Assembly: GCF_000260985.4 (NCBI RefSeq)
Contig: NC_017857.3
Coordinates: 1,116,001 to 1,180,000 of the forward strand
DNA: 64,000 nucleotides
Reading direction: 5' to 3'
DNA from: Methylophaga nitratireducenticrescens
GTDB taxonomy: Bacteria; Pseudomonadota; Gammaproteobacteria; Nitrosococcales; Methylophagaceae
A model generated the notes under the pieces. The model was not told the origin of the DNA. It searched no databases and saw nothing but the letters and a program-made list of their open reading frames with translations. Shown in pieces: positions 46,627 to 55,916 of this stretch (its first letter is position 1; each line of letters starts with the position of its first letter). The translations under genes and the position numbers were made by a program.

Positions 46627-47955
46627 ATGGCCTGGTTTAAAAAACAGAATGACGATGTCAATTTCATGTCTGAAATCAGCGCGGCAACGATGGCTTCAAC
46701 CCATTGGGGAGGCCATATCTTATTGTTGTTGATTGCAGCCTTTATCGGTATTGCCTTATGGTGGGCAAGCGCTGCAGAAATTGATGAAGTTACTCGGGGG
46801 CAGGGTAAAGTCGTGCCTTCCAGTAAAGTTCAGGTAATTCAAAATCTTGAAGGTGGAATCCTGGCAGATGTATTGATCTCTGAAGGACAAATGGTTGAAA
46901 AAGGTGATGTTCTGTTGAAAATTGATGATACTCGGTTTTCATCTTCTTTTCGTGAATCAGAGTTAACCTACTGGGAGTTGGTAGCAAGAACGGCAAGATT
47001 GAGTGCAGAAAGTGAAGGCAAGCCATTGGAACTTTCTGATGAATTGATGATCAGTCAGCCTGAATTAGCTGCTCAGGAGCGAGGTTTATATCAATCTCGT
47101 CAATTACAATTGCAAAGTACGATTGATGTGTTGAAAAGACAAGCTGAACAGCGCCGACAGGAGCTGGTTGAAAAACAGGCCAGACAACAGCAGCTCAGTC
47201 GCAGTTTTGAGCTGAGTAATCAGGAGTTACAAATGTCTGAACCTCTTTTGGCTGCTGGCGTCATGTCAGAAGTTGAGATATTGCGTCTGAGGCGAACGGT
47301 TAATGATCTGAAAGGTGAAATGGAATCAAATCGTCTGGCGATTCCACGTATTCGCTCGTCCATCGATGAAGTTCAACAGAAGATCAATGAAACGGTTACC
47401 CGCTTTGAATCTGAAGCAGCAAGAGAGCTCAGTGAGGTGCGTGCTGAACTGTCACGCACCGAAGAATCTGTCTCGGCATTAAAGGATCGGGTGACTCGGA
47501 CGAATGTTCGTTCACCAATCAAAGGAACCATCAAACGATTAATGATAAACACCATTGGTGGCGTGATTCAGCCAGGTATGGATCTGGTGGAAATTGTGCC
47601 GTTAGAAGATAATCTAGTGATAGAAGCTCAGATACGACCAGCAGATATTGCCTTTTTAAGGCCTGGGCAGGAAGCGATAATAAAGTTTACAGCGTATGAC
47701 TTTTCAATTTATGGTGGATTGGAGGCTAAGCTTGTGCGGATTAGTGCCGATACCATTACAAATGATGAAGATGAAAGTTTTTATCTTATCTATTTACGCA
47801 CTGAACAAAATTTTATAAAAAGTAGTATGGGCGAATTAGGGATTATTCCAGGGATGACGGTGACAGTGGATATTCTGACGGGTGAAAAAACGGTGCTTGA
47901 TTATCTATTAAAGCCCATACTAAAGGCAAAAAATGAAGCATTGAGAGAGCGTTGA
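46627..47955 (+). CDS. Type I secretion membrane-fusion protein, LapC/HlyD-like
   Basis: 442 aa from ATG 46627. One membrane helix at residues about 28-48 (HILLLLIAAFIGIALWW), then the lipoyl-like half GKVVPSSKVQVIQNLEGGIL, a long coiled coil at about 110-290 and the closing barrel half VRSPIKGTIKRLMINTIGGVIQPG. Bridges the ABC exporter and the outer membrane channel. Begins four bases after the transporter stop. Confidence 0.92.
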   Translation: MAWFKKQNDDVNFMSEISAATMASTHWGGHILLLLIAAFIGIALWWASAAEIDEVTRGQGKVVPSSKVQVIQNLEGGILADVLISEGQMVEKGDVLLKIDDTRFSSSFRESELTYWELVARTARLSAESEGKPLELSDELMISQPELAAQERGLYQSRQLQLQSTIDVLKRQAEQRRQELVEKQARQQQLSRSFELSNQELQMSEPLLAAGVMSEVEILRLRRTVNDLKGEMESNRLAIPRIRSSIDEVQQKINETVTRFESEAARELSEVRAELSRTEESVSALKDRVTRTNVRSPIKGTIKRLMINTIGGVIQPGMDLVEIVPLEDNLVIEAQIRPADIAFLRPGQEAIIKFTAYDFSIYGGLEAKLVRISADTITNDEDESFYLIYLRTEQNFIKSSMGELGIIPGMTVTVDILTGEKTVLDYLLKPILKAKNEALRER

Positions 47956-47970
47956 GGCTAAGGTTGAATC

Positions 47971-48621
47971 ATGACTGTAATAACAGAGACTGAAAAAAGC
48001 CTTTATCTGGCTACAGCAGATGCGGATGTGGCTCGTGTCATAACCGATGCATTGCCGGCCATGTATGATGTTAGCCATTATAACGACGTTAATGGTCTGC
48101 TTAGCGCATTGAAAAAACAAACAGCGGAATTGGTGCTTTGCCATCAATTTCTGCTGGATGACAATCCTGATCAGGTTATCAGTGAACTCAAAAAATTATG
48201 CCCGGATAGCAGAATTCTGGTAATTGGACCGCCACGGCCTATTCCGGTGCAAATTGCAGCATTGAAGCAGGGCGCTCGCGGTTATTTCAACCAAAACCTG
48301 CCGATGAGTAAACTTCAGGTAGCATTATCATTGATTTCAAATGGTGAAGTCTGGGTTGAACGTCTTGTTATATCTGGTTTGATCGACGAAATCAGTCATA
48401 TACCAGAAGTCAGTGAACAGCAGCGCCGGGCTGCACAAACGCTATCATCGAAAGAGTTAGAAGTAGCCAAAATGGTCAGTCATGGAGCGACCAATAAAAT
48501 GATCGCCCGAAATATGAATATCACTGAAAGAACAGTAAAAGCCCATTTAACAAACATTTTTCAAAAAATGCGTTTACCGGATCGTCTTTCTCTGGCGATT
48601 GTCTTTAGGGATCTTCGATAG
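47971..48621 (+). CDS. LuxR-type regulator with degenerate receiver domain
   Basis: 216 aa. The C-terminal LuxR HTH is intact (LSSKELEVAKMVSHGATNKMIARNMNITERTVKAHL). The N-terminal domain has the NarL-like receiver pattern but lacks its phosphorylation chemistry: the strand-3 Asp is His58 (ELVLCH), the strand-4 Thr is Gly (VIGPP) and the strand-5 Lys is Gln108 (GYFNQN). It should therefore act without phosphotransfer. Lying between the HlyD-like and TolC-like genes, it may control this secretion system or its substrate. Confidence 0.85.
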   Translation: MTVITETEKSLYLATADADVARVITDALPAMYDVSHYNDVNGLLSALKKQTAELVLCHQFLLDDNPDQVISELKKLCPDSRILVIGPPRPIPVQIAALKQGARGYFNQNLPMSKLQVALSLISNGEVWVERLVISGLIDEISHIPEVSEQQRRAAQTLSSKELEVAKMVSHGATNKMIARNMNITERTVKAHLTNIFQKMRLPDRLSLAIVFRDLR

Positions 48622-48758
48622 AGCTTCATTGTGTAATGAGGCTGTTTTGACTACAATCGGCCGGAAACGGAATAGTCGGTATTGCTTTGGGGAGAAGCTG
48701 TAAGTAGTAGTAACCCTTGAAAAGAATACTAATTACTGCTTTGAGTTAGGAAAAGAAT

Positions 48759-50078
48759 ATGAACAAAGCGCTTTTTTTAATCCCATCTTTGCTTTGCTTT
48801 AGCAATGCGCAAGCTGAAACATTACAGGAAGCAATTCATACTACTCTAAAAACCAACCCGGATGTTTTGGCATCTATTAGTGAACGTCAGGCGGTTTCTA
48901 AAGAAATTGACCAGGCAAGAGCGGGTTATTTTCCAACAATTGATTTAGGTGTCGGAACTGGTTGGGAGTCAACCGATAATCCAGCTACACGAAATCGTGG
49001 GGATGGTGAAATCCATTTAAATCGAGATGAAGCCAGTTTGAATCTACGACAAATGCTTTATGATGGCAGTCTGACCAAAAATGAGGTTGAACGCCAAAAA
49101 GCCAGAACTAATGCAAGAGCACATTCAGTTTACAGTGTTGCTGAAAACACGGCATTAGAAGCAACAGAGGCTTATATTAATGTGCTGCGTCGTCAAAAAC
49201 TGGTGGAGTTAGCACAAACCAATCTGGAGTCTCACCTGCGTACCCATGATCAGATCACCTTACGCAGCGAGCGCGGCGTAGGACGTCGCGCAGACATGGA
49301 TCAGAGTTTGGGCCGTCTGGCTTTAGCAGAAACCAATTTGATGGCTGAGCAAAGCAATTTACGAGATGCCGAAACTAATTATTTACGGGTGATAGGCGAA
49401 GCTCCATCTTCATTGTCACATCCTCTCTCTCCAGAACCTTTTCTGCCAATAACAGTGGAAGAAGCGGTTAATATCGCAATTCAGAATCATCCAACTTTAC
49501 ATTCTGCGCAAGCTGACGTTGCCTCAGCCAATGCGCAACATGATGTTACCAGAGCGGCTTTTTTACCACGGGTTGATTTTGAATTAGGTACGCGCGCGGA
49601 TCATGATATTGATGGGGTACGAGGAACCGATAAAGATGTCACAGCCATGTTCAGGTTACGCTACAACCTGTTGAATGGTGGTAAGGATAAAGCAAGACGG
49701 GAAGAAACGGCGTTTCTGATTAATCAGGCGGCTGAAATACGTAATAATACCCATCGTCAAGTGGAGCAGAGTGTTCGTTTATCATGGAATGCGCTGGAAA
49801 CAGTTCGAAGACAGATGTCTTATTTTGAACAATACGCCGCTGCGGCTGAAAAAACCCGTGACGCTTACCAACAACAATTCAACTTTGGACAGCGCACGTT
49901 GTTGGATTTACTGGATTCTGAAAATGAACTTTTCAGGGCGCGCACTTCACTGACAAATGCTCAGTATGATGAACTTTTTACAATGTATCGAGTACTTAAT
50001 AGTACCGGTTTATTATTGGAAAGTTTGGAGATTATTGCTCCTGCAGCCACTAAAACCGTTGCAGATAATCAAAAATAA
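48759..50078 (+). CDS. TolC-family outer membrane channel of the type I system
   Basis: 439 aa with a signal peptide (cut NAQA-ET). The TolC repeat pair is visible: TLQEAIHTTLKTNPDVLAS and TVEEAVNIAIQNHPTLHSA, each followed by long helices and a beta strand pair; FNFGQRTLLDLLDSENEL is the second conserved turn. Completes the LapBC-type tripartite exporter. Separate 137-bp upstream region, so it may have its own promoter. Confidence 0.92.
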   Translation: MNKALFLIPSLLCFSNAQAETLQEAIHTTLKTNPDVLASISERQAVSKEIDQARAGYFPTIDLGVGTGWESTDNPATRNRGDGEIHLNRDEASLNLRQMLYDGSLTKNEVERQKARTNARAHSVYSVAENTALEATEAYINVLRRQKLVELAQTNLESHLRTHDQITLRSERGVGRRADMDQSLGRLALAETNLMAEQSNLRDAETNYLRVIGEAPSSLSHPLSPEPFLPITVEEAVNIAIQNHPTLHSAQADVASANAQHDVTRAAFLPRVDFELGTRADHDIDGVRGTDKDVTAMFRLRYNLLNGGKDKARREETAFLINQAAEIRNNTHRQVEQSVRLSWNALETVRRQMSYFEQYAAAAEKTRDAYQQQFNFGQRTLLDLLDSENELFRARTSLTNAQYDELFTMYRVLNSTGLLLESLEIIAPAATKTVADNQK

Positions 50079-50101
50079 TCATTCCTGAACTGAATATCGA
50101 T

Positions 50102-50132
50102 AAGCCATGCCCGAAGGGTATGGCTTTTTTTT
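50102..50132 (+). terminator. Rho-independent terminator of the tolC-like gene
   Basis: AAGCCATGCCC pairs with GGGTATGGCTT across a GAA loop (one G-U pair) and runs into eight T residues. Confidence 0.85.
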
Positions 50133-50224
50133 AGAACCGGTACGGTGATAGCGGCAATTTTTTATGCAACCAAACTATCATGCTATTATGTCGTGCTTAA
50201 TTTGTAGGGTTATTTTAGAAATTC

Positions 50225-50740
50225 ATGAGTAAGCAATCATCTTTTTCGTTCGAGGAACTCTTGCAGTGTGGCCATGGAGAAATGTTCGGCCCGGGCAACG
50301 CCCAACTGCCTGTACCTAATATGCTGATGATGGATCGAATCAGCCATATTTCCAATGATGGTGGTGCCTATGGAAAAGGTGAAATCATTGCTGAACTGGA
50401 TATTCATCCGGATTTATGGTTTTTCAAATGCCATTTCCCGGGAGATCCTGTCATGCCTGGCTGCCTGGGCTTAGATGCTATGTGGCAGTTACTGGGCTTT
50501 TTTCTGGCATGGGATGGAAATCCCGGTAGAGGAAGAGCACTTGGATCAGGTGAAGTGAAATTCACTGGTCAGGTATTACCTAGTGCTAAAAAAGTGACTT
50601 ACCGTATTGATCTGAAACGAGTAATTTCACGAAAACTGGTACTGGCCATTGCAGACGGCACAGTATCGGTAGATGGTCGCGATATCTACTTCGCCAAAGA
50701 TTTACGAGTTGGTCTGTTTACTTCAACTGACAACTTTTAG
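50225..50740 (+). CDS. fabA: Bifunctional (3R)-hydroxydecanoyl-ACP dehydratase/isomerase
   Basis: 171 aa; [27 protein letters not shown] carries the catalytic His and Asp and is specific to FabA. Introduces the cis double bond for anaerobic-type unsaturated fatty acid synthesis, elongated by FabB encoded nine bases downstream. Confidence 0.96.
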   Translation: MSKQSSFSFEELLQCGHGEMFGPGNAQLPVPNMLMMDRISHISNDGGAYGKGEIIAELDIHPDLWFFKCHFPGDPVMPGCLGLDAMWQLLGFFLAWDGNPGRGRALGSGEVKFTGQVLPSAKKVTYRIDLKRVISRKLVLAIADGTVSVDGRDIYFAKDLRVGLFTSTDNF

Positions 50741-50749
50741 GACAAGACA

Positions 50750-51967
50750 ATGAGACGTGTAGTTGTTACTGGTATGGGGATCACCTCTTGTCTGGGGTTG
50801 GATCTTGCCGCCGTCACAGAATCACTTTACAGCGGTCGTTCTGGTATCCGTTTTAAGCAGCAATACGCTGATATGGGTTTTCGAAGCCATGTGGCGGGTT
50901 TTTTTGATATTGATTTTAAAGAGTTTATTGATCGCAAAGTGTTGCGGTTTATGGGGGACGCGGCTGCGTATGCCTATATTGCAATGAAACAAGCAATCCA
51001 GGATGCGGGGCTAAGTGAAAGCGATGTTTCCAACCCTAAAACAGGTTTAGTCATGGGCTCTGGAGGCGCTTCTTCTTCGAGTCAGGTCGAAGCGGCTGAT
51101 ATTTTGCGTGAAAAAGGTCTTAAGCGCGTTGGTCCGTATCGAGTCACTCAGGTAATGGGTAGTACAACTTCTGCTTGTCTGGCCACACCTTTTAAAATTA
51201 AAGGTATTAACTATTCGATGTCTTCTGCCTGTGCGACCAGTGCTCACTGTATTGGTAATGCAATGGAGCAAATCCAGCTGGGTAAACAAAATGTTGTTTT
51301 TGCCGGCGGTGCGGAAGAAGAACACTGGAGTATGAGCTCATTGTTTGATGCGATGGGTGCGTTATCAACCAAATATAACGATACACCTGAAAAGGCTTCC
51401 CGTGCCTACGATACTGATCGCGATGGTTTTGTTATTGCAGGTGGTGGAGGGGTGTTGGTTCTGGAAGAATACGAGCATGCTAAAGCCCGTGGTGCCAAAA
51501 TTTATGCAGAACTCACGGGTTACGCAGCAACTTCTGATGGTTATGACATGGTGGCTCCATCTGGTGAAGGTGCACAACGTTGTATGGAAATGGCAATGTC
51601 AACCATGCGTAATAGCAAAGTCGACTATATCAATGCACATGGAACCAGTACACCGGTCGGCGATTTGGCTGAATTAGGGGCGATTAAAAAGGTGTTTGCG
51701 GAAACCCAGATACCGTTGGTTGGTTCAACCAAATCGTTGTCAGGACACTCTCTAGGTGCGGCGGGCGTGCAGGAAGCAATCTATAGTCTATTGATGTTGG
51801 AAAACGATTTTGTGGCCGCCTCTGCCAATATCGATAACCTCGATGCGCAGGCAGAGGGCATGCCCATTGTGTTGGAACGTAAAGATAATGCCGATCTGAA
51901 GGCCGTAATGTCGAATAGTTTTGGCTTTGGCGGAACCAATGCCTGTCTGGTGTTTGAAAAAATCTAA
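50750..51967 (+). CDS. fabB: 3-oxoacyl-ACP synthase I
   Basis: Thiolase-fold condensing enzyme of 405 aa. The catalytic Cys is in [14 protein letters not shown], and the two His are in [12 protein letters not shown] and [11 protein letters not shown]. Pairs with fabA in unsaturated fatty acid synthesis. Confidence 0.96.
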   Translation: MRRVVVTGMGITSCLGLDLAAVTESLYSGRSGIRFKQQYADMGFRSHVAGFFDIDFKEFIDRKVLRFMGDAAAYAYIAMKQAIQDAGLSESDVSNPKTGLVMGSGGASSSSQVEAADILREKGLKRVGPYRVTQVMGSTTSACLATPFKIKGINYSMSSACATSAHCIGNAMEQIQLGKQNVVFAGGAEEEHWSMSSLFDAMGALSTKYNDTPEKASRAYDTDRDGFVIAGGGGVLVLEEYEHAKARGAKIYAELTGYAATSDGYDMVAPSGEGAQRCMEMAMSTMRNSKVDYINAHGTSTPVGDLAELGAIKKVFAETQIPLVGSTKSLSGHSLGAAGVQEAIYSLLMLENDFVAASANIDNLDAQAEGMPIVLERKDNADLKAVMSNSFGFGGTNACLVFEKI

Positions 51968-51975
51968 TGCAAAAT

Positions 51976-52012
51976 AAAATCACCCTTGGTGTTAAGCCAA
52001 GGGTGATTTTTT
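51976..52012. terminator. Bidirectional terminator after fabB
   Basis: A 14-bp stem (AAAATCACCCTTGG and its complement) with a 7-base loop and T-runs on both strands. It overlaps the stop codon of the minus-strand small gene that follows, so it serves both. Confidence 0.88.
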
Positions 52013-52205
52013 AGTTTAAATCCGCATCGGTAACAGGGCCACGTTTTCCCGCCAAAGCTTCCTGCATCAACCCCACTAATTGCTGTTTTTTCACTTCATC
52101 ATCCAAATGTTTTGAACTGAATGTGATGCCAAAACGATCGGCATATTGTTTGACCAGAATCATTAATATTGCTTCCTCCACGTTCACTCTCTCCAAATTT
52201 TTCAA
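52011..52205 (-). CDS. Small protein of unknown function
   Basis: 64 aa, mostly helical: VEEAILMILVKQYADRFGI, then KHLDDEVKKQQLVGLMQEALAGKRG. No signal peptide. It starts MKNLERV with GGAGAGA-like sequence before it and ends inside the fabB terminator. Resembles small conserved gammaproteobacterial proteins without assigned function. Confidence 0.55.
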   Translation of the reverse strand: MKNLERVNVEEAILMILVKQYADRFGITFSSKHLDDEVKKQQLVGLMQEALAGKRGPVTDADLN

Positions 52206-52262
52206 TCAGACATTATAACGTGTCAGGGCCTATTTTTCTTTCATTGACACCTCTGTTGTGAC

Positions 52263-52410
52263 TGAAAATGTACCAATCAAGGCACGAGAAGTGAAGTTTG
52301 TGAGATACATCCATGTATCTCACCCCTTTGGGGCTTACGCTCAAAAACGTTCCTGACGTTTTTGTAGTCATTCTAAATAAACGACGAGCAACGAAGAGTG
52401 GTACATTTTC
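52263..52410. repeat. Inverted-repeat element with internal hairpins
   Basis: Outer arms TGAAAATGTACCA and TGGTACATTTTCA are perfect complements. Between them lie GAGATACAT-CC-ATGTATCTC, CCCCTTTGGGG and AAAAACGT-TCCTG-ACGTTTTT. It looks like a small non-autonomous element or a set of stacked RNA hairpins. Confidence 0.65.
52343..52363 (+). terminator. Terminator-like hairpin inside the repeat element
   Basis: AAAAACGT and ACGTTTTT form a perfect 8-bp stem around TCCTG, ending in T residues on the plus strand and in T residues on the minus strand as well. Confidence 0.4.
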
Positions 52411-52427
52411 AGCCACACCCAGAAGGG

Positions 52428-52557
52428 CTGGGACTATTTTTCCGCCCTACTGCGTTGGAAATGATTTATGTAGAATAACAACACTACATCATTTCCGCCT
52501 TGCTGGACGAAAAAATAGCCTCCAGCAGTGGTGTCTATGAAAGAAAAACAGGCCCTA
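52428..52557 (+). repeat. Dispersed hairpin-repeat family, fullest copy
   Basis: Left half GCTGGGACTATTTTTCCG ... GTTGGAAATGATTTATGTAG folds back on the right half CTACATCATTTCC ... CGAAAAAATAGCCTCCAGC around AATAACAACA. The inner part (52454-52476) recurs at 63111-63133 with one change, and the right part at 43929-43979 and 55757-55801. Confidence 0.65.
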
Positions 52558-52567
52558 AGTAATCACT

Positions 52568-53332
52568 ATGAAATTACACTATCAATCTATTGGGCAGGGT
52601 GAGCCATTAGTTATCCTGCATGGTTTATTCGGTTCATCAGATAACTGGCGTAGCATCGCCTCAGCCTTATCAGAAAAGCGACAGGTTATCAGTGTTGATC
52701 TGCGAAATCATGGCCGTTCCTTTCATCATCCTCAGCAAACATTTGAATTAATGGCTGAAGATCTGCTGAATTTACAGGATGAATTAGAGTTATCAACAAT
52801 CGATCTTATGGGACATTCGCTTGGTGGAAAAACAGCGATGCAATTTGCCCAAACGTTTGCTGACCGTCTCGGCAGACTTATTGTTGTTGATATTGCTCCT
52901 CGCCAATATCCCGATGAGCATAGTATTATTTTCAAAGCGTTATTGGCATTAGATCTGTCAAAATTTTCATCGCGAACAGAAGCGAGTGAAGCTCTGGTGG
53001 ATACACTGCCTGATCCTATGGTGCGTCAGTTTCTATTGCTGAATATGCAAAAAGCCGATCAAGGGTTTAGCTGGCGTATTAATTTGCAGGCTTTATTTTG
53101 CAGTTATCCAGGTTTGCTCCAAAGTGTAGAACCAGATGGTCCTGTGGAAACACCGACACTGTTTATCAGTGGGGAAAAATCTGATTATGTAACTGACAAA
53201 GATTGGCAGCATATTAAGACACTTTATCCTCAGGCAGAACATGTGATGATCGATGGTGCGGGACACTGGGTGCATGCCGAAAAACCCGATATTTTTATTC
53301 AGCAGGTAAACAGGTATCTTGCAGATGATTAA
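52568..53332 (+). CDS. ybfF: Alpha/beta hydrolase, YbfF-like esterase
   Basis: 254 aa. Nucleophile elbow GHSLGG, oxyanion region HGLFGSSDNWRS, catalytic Asp near FISGEKSDYV and His in DGAGHWVHAEKP. YbfF hydrolyses acyl esters and possibly palmitoyl/malonyl-CoA. Its stop overlaps the next gene's start. Confidence 0.85.
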   Translation: MKLHYQSIGQGEPLVILHGLFGSSDNWRSIASALSEKRQVISVDLRNHGRSFHHPQQTFELMAEDLLNLQDELELSTIDLMGHSLGGKTAMQFAQTFADRLGRLIVVDIAPRQYPDEHSIIFKALLALDLSKFSSRTEASEALVDTLPDPMVRQFLLLNMQKADQGFSWRINLQALFCSYPGLLQSVEPDGPVETPTLFISGEKSDYVTDKDWQHIKTLYPQAEHVMIDGAGHWVHAEKPDIFIQQVNRYLADD

Positions 53333-53675
53333 TGCCGATTTATTAAAACAGCTAATTGAATTCCGCCGTGAGCGAGACTGGGAACAGTTCCATAATCCTA
53401 AAGATATAGCGATTTCATTATCCATCGAAGCGGCTGAACTGCTGGAATGGTTTCAATGGCGTAACATGACCGAAATTATGCAAATGTTGGAGACGGATAA
53501 ACGTGAAGCTCTGGAAGATGAAATAGCCGATGTTGCTGTATATCTGAGCTACCTTTGTCATGATCTGAATATCGATATTGAACAGGCCATACAACGTAAA
53601 ATGCAGAAAAATGCGGCTAAATATCCGGTTGATAAAGTCAAAGGACGGGCTGACAAATATAATGAATATTCATAA
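53325..53675 (+). CDS. MazG-like nucleotide pyrophosphohydrolase
   Basis: 116 aa from ATG 53325. The MazG/DCTPP1 metal motif is plain: IEAAELLEWFQW (ExxE) and DEIADVAVYLSYL (ExxD), on two helices. Such enzymes clean up noncanonical or surplus dNTPs such as 5-substituted dCTP. Overlaps the esterase gene by eight bases. Confidence 0.85.
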   Translation: MINADLLKQLIEFRRERDWEQFHNPKDIAISLSIEAAELLEWFQWRNMTEIMQMLETDKREALEDEIADVAVYLSYLCHDLNIDIEQAIQRKMQKNAAKYPVDKVKGRADKYNEYS

Positions 53676-53735
53676 AGCAGCTACAAAGTGCTAGCATCTG
53701 CGCTTTGATTTTCTGCCCGTAGAGGTCGTTTCTTC

Positions 53736-54593
53736 ATGAAAGCCATCGTGTTGCTGATTCAATGTGCCGACCAGAAAGGTTTGCTGGCCGGTATAACCGG
53801 TTTTTTTGCTGAGCGTGGTTACAATATCCTGCATTGCCAGCAATATACCGATACCGAGCACGGTCGTTATTTCATGCGCCTCAAGGTGGAAGATGAGGCT
53901 CAGTTACCCCATGAAATACTTCATCAACAATTCAACCTGTTAGCACAAACAATGAAACTGACTTGGTCTGTGCATTTCACCGATGTGCCATACCGCGTTG
54001 CCTTGCTGGTGACCCGAGCTTCACATTGTCCTTATGACTTACTATTGCGTGAGCTGGAAGGTGAGTTGAAATGTGAGATTCCCGTGATTATTGGAAACCA
54101 TCCTGAATTGGAGAATATGGCGCGCCAGTTCAACAAACCGTTTTATCACCTACCCATTACCAAAGAAACCAAACAGCAACAGGAAGCACAAATTAGATCA
54201 TTACTCTCCGAGTATCAGATTGATCTGGTGGTGATGGCGCGCTATATGCAAATTTTGTCAGAGCAGTTTGTCAAAGAGTTTACCGGTAAGGTTATCAATA
54301 TTCACCATGGGTTTTTGCCCGCTTTCCAAGGTGCAAAGCCTTATCATCAAGCATACGAGCGTGGCGTGAAGCTGATCGGCGCCACCGCACATTACGCCAC
54401 CGCTGAACTTGATGAAGGCCCGATCATCGAACAGGATGTCGAACGGGTTCGTCATGATAATAGCCCGGCAGACCTAGTGATGATTGGTAAGGATATTGAA
54501 CGTCTGGTTTTGGCACGTGCAGTGAAAGCCCATATCGAACACCGTATTATTGTCAGCGGCCGTCGCACTATCGTTTTTGCAGAAGGTGCCTGA
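53736..54593 (+). CDS. purU: Formyltetrahydrofolate deformylase
   Basis: Releases formate from 10-formyl-THF. 285 aa with an N-terminal ACT domain (LLIQCADQKGLLAGITGFF) and a formyltransferase domain with the catalytic Asn-His-Asp set (NIHHGFLPAFQGAKPYHQAY, GATAHYATAELDEGPII). Relevant to one-carbon balance; in a methylotroph it could feed formate oxidation, but that is speculative. Confidence 0.94.
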   Translation: MKAIVLLIQCADQKGLLAGITGFFAERGYNILHCQQYTDTEHGRYFMRLKVEDEAQLPHEILHQQFNLLAQTMKLTWSVHFTDVPYRVALLVTRASHCPYDLLLRELEGELKCEIPVIIGNHPELENMARQFNKPFYHLPITKETKQQQEAQIRSLLSEYQIDLVVMARYMQILSEQFVKEFTGKVINIHHGFLPAFQGAKPYHQAYERGVKLIGATAHYATAELDEGPIIEQDVERVRHDNSPADLVMIGKDIERLVLARAVKAHIEHRIIVSGRRTIVFAEGA

Positions 54594-54985
54594 TAGTCTG
54601 ATCCAGATTACTATAAACATAATAAAAGTGAATACAGGACAAAAGCATCCAACGTTATTGTTACCTTAAATCCACATCAGCGGCTAATAAAGTTAATAAC
54701 AAATAATTTTTTGTGGAGTTAACCATATAAGACACAGAGGGAACGGAGTTTTTATACTTACATATATCCGCAGATTACGCAGATTTTCGCAGATGATTAA
54801 AAGCGATTTGTACATGGTTAAATTTTAATGAATTTCACACATATCCTTATTTAACCTATGTTTTTTGGTCGAATAGTAAACACGGATGTCACTGTAAAAA
54901 TTTTTAATCTGCGTCCATCTGCGTAATCTGCGGATATATATCTGACACACTGCCTCTGTGGTTCAAATTACATTAAAGGTAAAAA
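54594..54985. other. Non-coding gap with inverted-repeat element
   Basis: No gene. Bears the 228-bp inverted element at 54733-54960; the remainder is AT-rich and featureless. Confidence 0.6.
54733..54960. repeat. Inverted-repeat (MITE-like) element
   Basis: Outer arms CACAGAGG (54733-54740) and CCTCTGTG (54953-54960), and inner perfect 23-bp arms at 54762-54784 and 54917-54939 containing CCGCAGATTACGCAGAT. Similar CGCAGATTACGCAGAT palindromic elements occur in many bacterial genomes. No coding capacity. Confidence 0.75.
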
Positions 54986-55747
54986 ATGAATACAAATCCA
55001 ATCATCATGATTACTGGAGCTACTGCGGGTTTTGGCGAAGCCTGTGCCAGGCTGTTTGCTAAGGCGGGTTGGAGACTGATTATTACCGGACGGCGTCTGC
55101 AACGTCTGCAAAGCTTGCAAACGGAGTTAGGTGGAGCTTCCCAAGTCTGCATCAGTTGTTTTGATATCAGTGACCGGCAGGCGACCGAACAGGCGTTTGC
55201 AGAGCTACCAGAGGAATTTCAGCAGATTGATGTATTGGTCAATAATGCAGGCCTTGCGTTAGGACTAGAACCCGCTTACGCAACTGATCCCGAAGACTGG
55301 GAACGTATGGTCGATACCAATATCAAAGGCCTGATGCGCTGCAGCAGACTGGTTTTACCGGGCATGCAATCAAGAGACAGGGGGTATATCATCAATATCG
55401 GATCGGTCGCCGGAAACTGGCCTTATCCGGGCGGTAATGTGTATTGCGCCAGTAAGGCTTTTGTCAGACAGTTTTCGTTGGCCCTTCGTGCAGATTTATT
55501 GGGTACACAAATCCGGGTAACTAATATAGAACCTGGCAATGCCGAAACCGAATTTTCCATGGTCCGTTTTAAAGCGGATGAAGAGCGTGCTGACAAAGTT
55601 TATGAAAATACCGTTGCACTTACGGCTCAGGATATTGCCGATACCATCTGGTGGTTGGTCAATACGCCAGCGCATATGAATGTCACCACGATGGAAATTA
55701 TGCCTACCCAGCAAGCCACTGGGCCTTTGGCAATTTATCGTGACTAG
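54986..55747 (+). CDS. SDR-family oxidoreductase, YdfG-like
   Basis: 253 aa. TGATAGFGEACARLF is the NADP loop, NNAGLALG and YCASKAFVRQF hold the catalytic Asn, Tyr and Lys; the C-terminal MNVTTMEIMPTQQATGP resembles YdfG, an NADP-dependent 3-hydroxy acid (serine/threonine) dehydrogenase that also reduces malonic semialdehyde. Substrate not provable here. Confidence 0.88.
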   Translation: MNTNPIIMITGATAGFGEACARLFAKAGWRLIITGRRLQRLQSLQTELGGASQVCISCFDISDRQATEQAFAELPEEFQQIDVLVNNAGLALGLEPAYATDPEDWERMVDTNIKGLMRCSRLVLPGMQSRDRGYIINIGSVAGNWPYPGGNVYCASKAFVRQFSLALRADLLGTQIRVTNIEPGNAETEFSMVRFKADEERADKVYENTVALTAQDIADTIWWLVNTPAHMNVTTMEIMPTQQATGPLAIYRD

Positions 55748-55756
55748 TTCTCTTAG

Positions 55757-55801
55757 CCTTGGGTCTGTTGTTCTTTCAGAGCAACTATTGCTGGAGGCTC
55801 T
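55757..55801 (-). repeat. Dispersed repeat family, diverged copy
   Basis: On the minus strand it reads AGAGCCTCCAGCA...GAAAGAACAACAGACCC, matching the right half of the 52.5-kb element in order with several changes. Confidence 0.5.
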
Positions 55802-55862
55802 TTAATGCTGCCGATCTTGTCACCATTTTCAACAGCCCCTAGCAGAAAGCAGCCACTCTCTC

Positions 55863-55889
55863 TAAAAAAGGCCCGACAAAGCCGGGCTA
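55863..55889 (-). terminator. Terminator of the TonB receptor gene
   Basis: On the minus strand AGCCCG pairs with CGGGC(C) around GCTTTGT and runs into six T residues, 28 bases after the stop codon. Confidence 0.8.
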
Positions 55890-55916
55890 TGTAATACAAA
55901 CTGAAAAAAATAGCGA

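Larger units (their letters stand above)
52206..52567. other. Repeat-rich non-coding region
   Basis: No credible gene. It holds nested inverted repeats: TGAAAATGTACCA (52263-52275) with its complement (52398-52410), enclosing a perfect 9-bp hairpin (52302-52321) and an 8-bp hairpin (52343-52363); then a second long hairpin element at about 52428-52527. Confidence 0.7.
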
